From Apostichopus japonicus (lineage: Eukaryota > Echinodermata > Holothuroidea > Aspidochirotida > Stichopodidae): DNA of 64,000 nt. The notes beneath the pieces are model-generated. The model was not told where the DNA came from and did no database searches. It worked only from the letters and a program-made list of their open reading frames with translations. The stretch is from NCBI RefSeq assembly GCF_037975245.1, contig NC_092566.1:18635001-18699000 (forward strand). The letters are read 5' to 3'. The translations under genes were made by a program, and so were the position numbers. This document shows positions 62,981 to 64,000 of the stretch, one piece after another (position 1 is the stretch's first letter; each line of letters starts with the position of its first letter).

Positions 62981-64000
62981 GTGGAAGAGTAAACCTCGCA
63001 ATCCAGTTCCAATAAAGTATTGGACACACCTGCTTGACATGGAATGAAGCTACAGTTTAGTGATGGTTAACAAGCTGCAAGGAGAGCTTGAAATATCATC
63101 AATTATTCAACTTTGGATTCCTGGAGAGGATGGGTAGAGGGATAATTAAGACTGCATACATTTCAGAGTACAATATCATTAACTGTTAACAAAGTAAACA
63201 CATCTTTGACTGAATCTCAAGCAAACCCTGCAGCATACAGACTTGAAATACCAAGTCTTTGAGTCTTACATTCGTTGTGGCTGATGTAATTGTATGACCA
63301 CAATAACTTCTTTGGCTTCTCACAGATGCATTCTTTTTTGCTGTTATTAATAGTTGTAAAGATCACCACAAAATCTGTGCAGTGAAATACTATATCAATC
63401 AGAGCACATTGCTCCAACCTTGTAAACATGATAACCCTCAAGTAAGACATCATTGAACAGCATACTTTGTTTGTAGAGCCATCTTAGTGAGTTCAAGGAG
63501 CCTTCATGTTTGTTTGGAAGGGGGAAGGTGGAAAGGGAGTTGAGGTCAAGAGAGGTCAATGTCTGAAAAGGTAAACTCATTAACTGCAATTGCAGCTTTC
63601 ATGAATTTGATACAAGCTATGTGGATCCATGTTAGTATAAGAAATCCGTTCGTCTTTAACACAATAACTGCAGGTGTAAATTATTGATGAACTTCGTGTT
63701 TGGTATATCTGAGGCATCTATGAAGATGATTAAAAATAAATTAATTAGAACCTTAAATCATTTTGGTATGTTAATTTTTTGCGTTTATTTAAAGATCATT
63801 CTAATTCCTCTGCGGGCAGTAAACATTTCTTTAGATATGGCCCATTTAAAATGTCATAAATTCAGGATATCTTTCTTATATAAAGGTGCCTAAAACTTAA
63901 CAGATGGCTGTCATTAATCAAGATATCTTAAAATAAATCGCAGATATCTAAAACTATAGATAACTTTAATTACTTGGAGACAAGCTTTTAAACGTTAATT
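62981..64000. other. Gene-free right edge
   Basis: No gene is recognised. GGTCAAGAGAGGTCAATGTC (about 63545) matches GGTCAAGAGAGGTCCATGTC at about 36058, another dispersed repeat trace. Confidence 0.35.

Overview
This is eukaryotic genomic DNA. It is AT-rich, has spliced genes with GT-AG introns, very long non-coding stretches, many minisatellite arrays and several transposon relics. The two recognisable genes are animal genes: a Golgi carbohydrate sulfotransferase and the leucine-zipper/autoinhibitory N-terminus of cGMP-dependent protein kinase 1. The repeats include an L2/CR1-like LINE tail, hAT-, TTAA- and TA-type miniature elements, and a tRNA-derived SINE. Together these suggest a marine invertebrate, perhaps an echinoderm or another non-vertebrate deuterostome. 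That placement is a low-confidence inference.

Left part (1-12 kb). The window opens inside a degenerate protein fragment resembling the cysteine-rich region found upstream of the DNA polymerase in Polinton/Maverick-type elements (3-266). A three-exon carbohydrate sulfotransferase gene follows on the + strand (2691-6346), with a duplicated 3' splice site at its last exon. Downstream lie a TCGA-rich degenerate region, an 18-20 bp minisatellite (8.35-8.98 kb), a perfect 58-bp palindrome (9651-9708) and a small GC-rich island (about 10.28-10.47 kb).

Middle part (13-18 kb). A 4.3-kb minisatellite with a 36-bp unit ends about 175 bp upstream of the first coding exon of a PRKG1-like kinase (CDS 17911-18188, acceptor at 17772/17773, donor at 18189). 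No later PKG exon was recognised, so the remaining ~46 kb is probably intron 1 of that gene, or intergenic if the exon is a relic.

Right part (18-64 kb). I see no convincing further gene. The region is dominated by tandem arrays with units of 20, 22, 23, 32, 33, 36, 54, 61, 66, 86 and 110 bp. Many have higher-order structure (nested 426-bp and ~1551-bp periods in the 32-bp array, ~856 bp in a 66-bp array, 366 bp in a 61-bp array). With the 13-17 kb array these cover about 21 kb, a third of the window. Between them are a LINE 3' relic (22458-22919), a TA-flanked long-TIR MITE (26181-26518), a TTAA-flanked MITE (40736-41547), a hAT MITE with a perfect 8-bp target duplication (45648-46232) and a tRNA-type SINE (about 46395-46530, minus strand).

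I found no operon-like, CRISPR or prokaryotic system. The long open frames in the arrays are best explained by unit lengths that are multiples of three or that lack stop codons.
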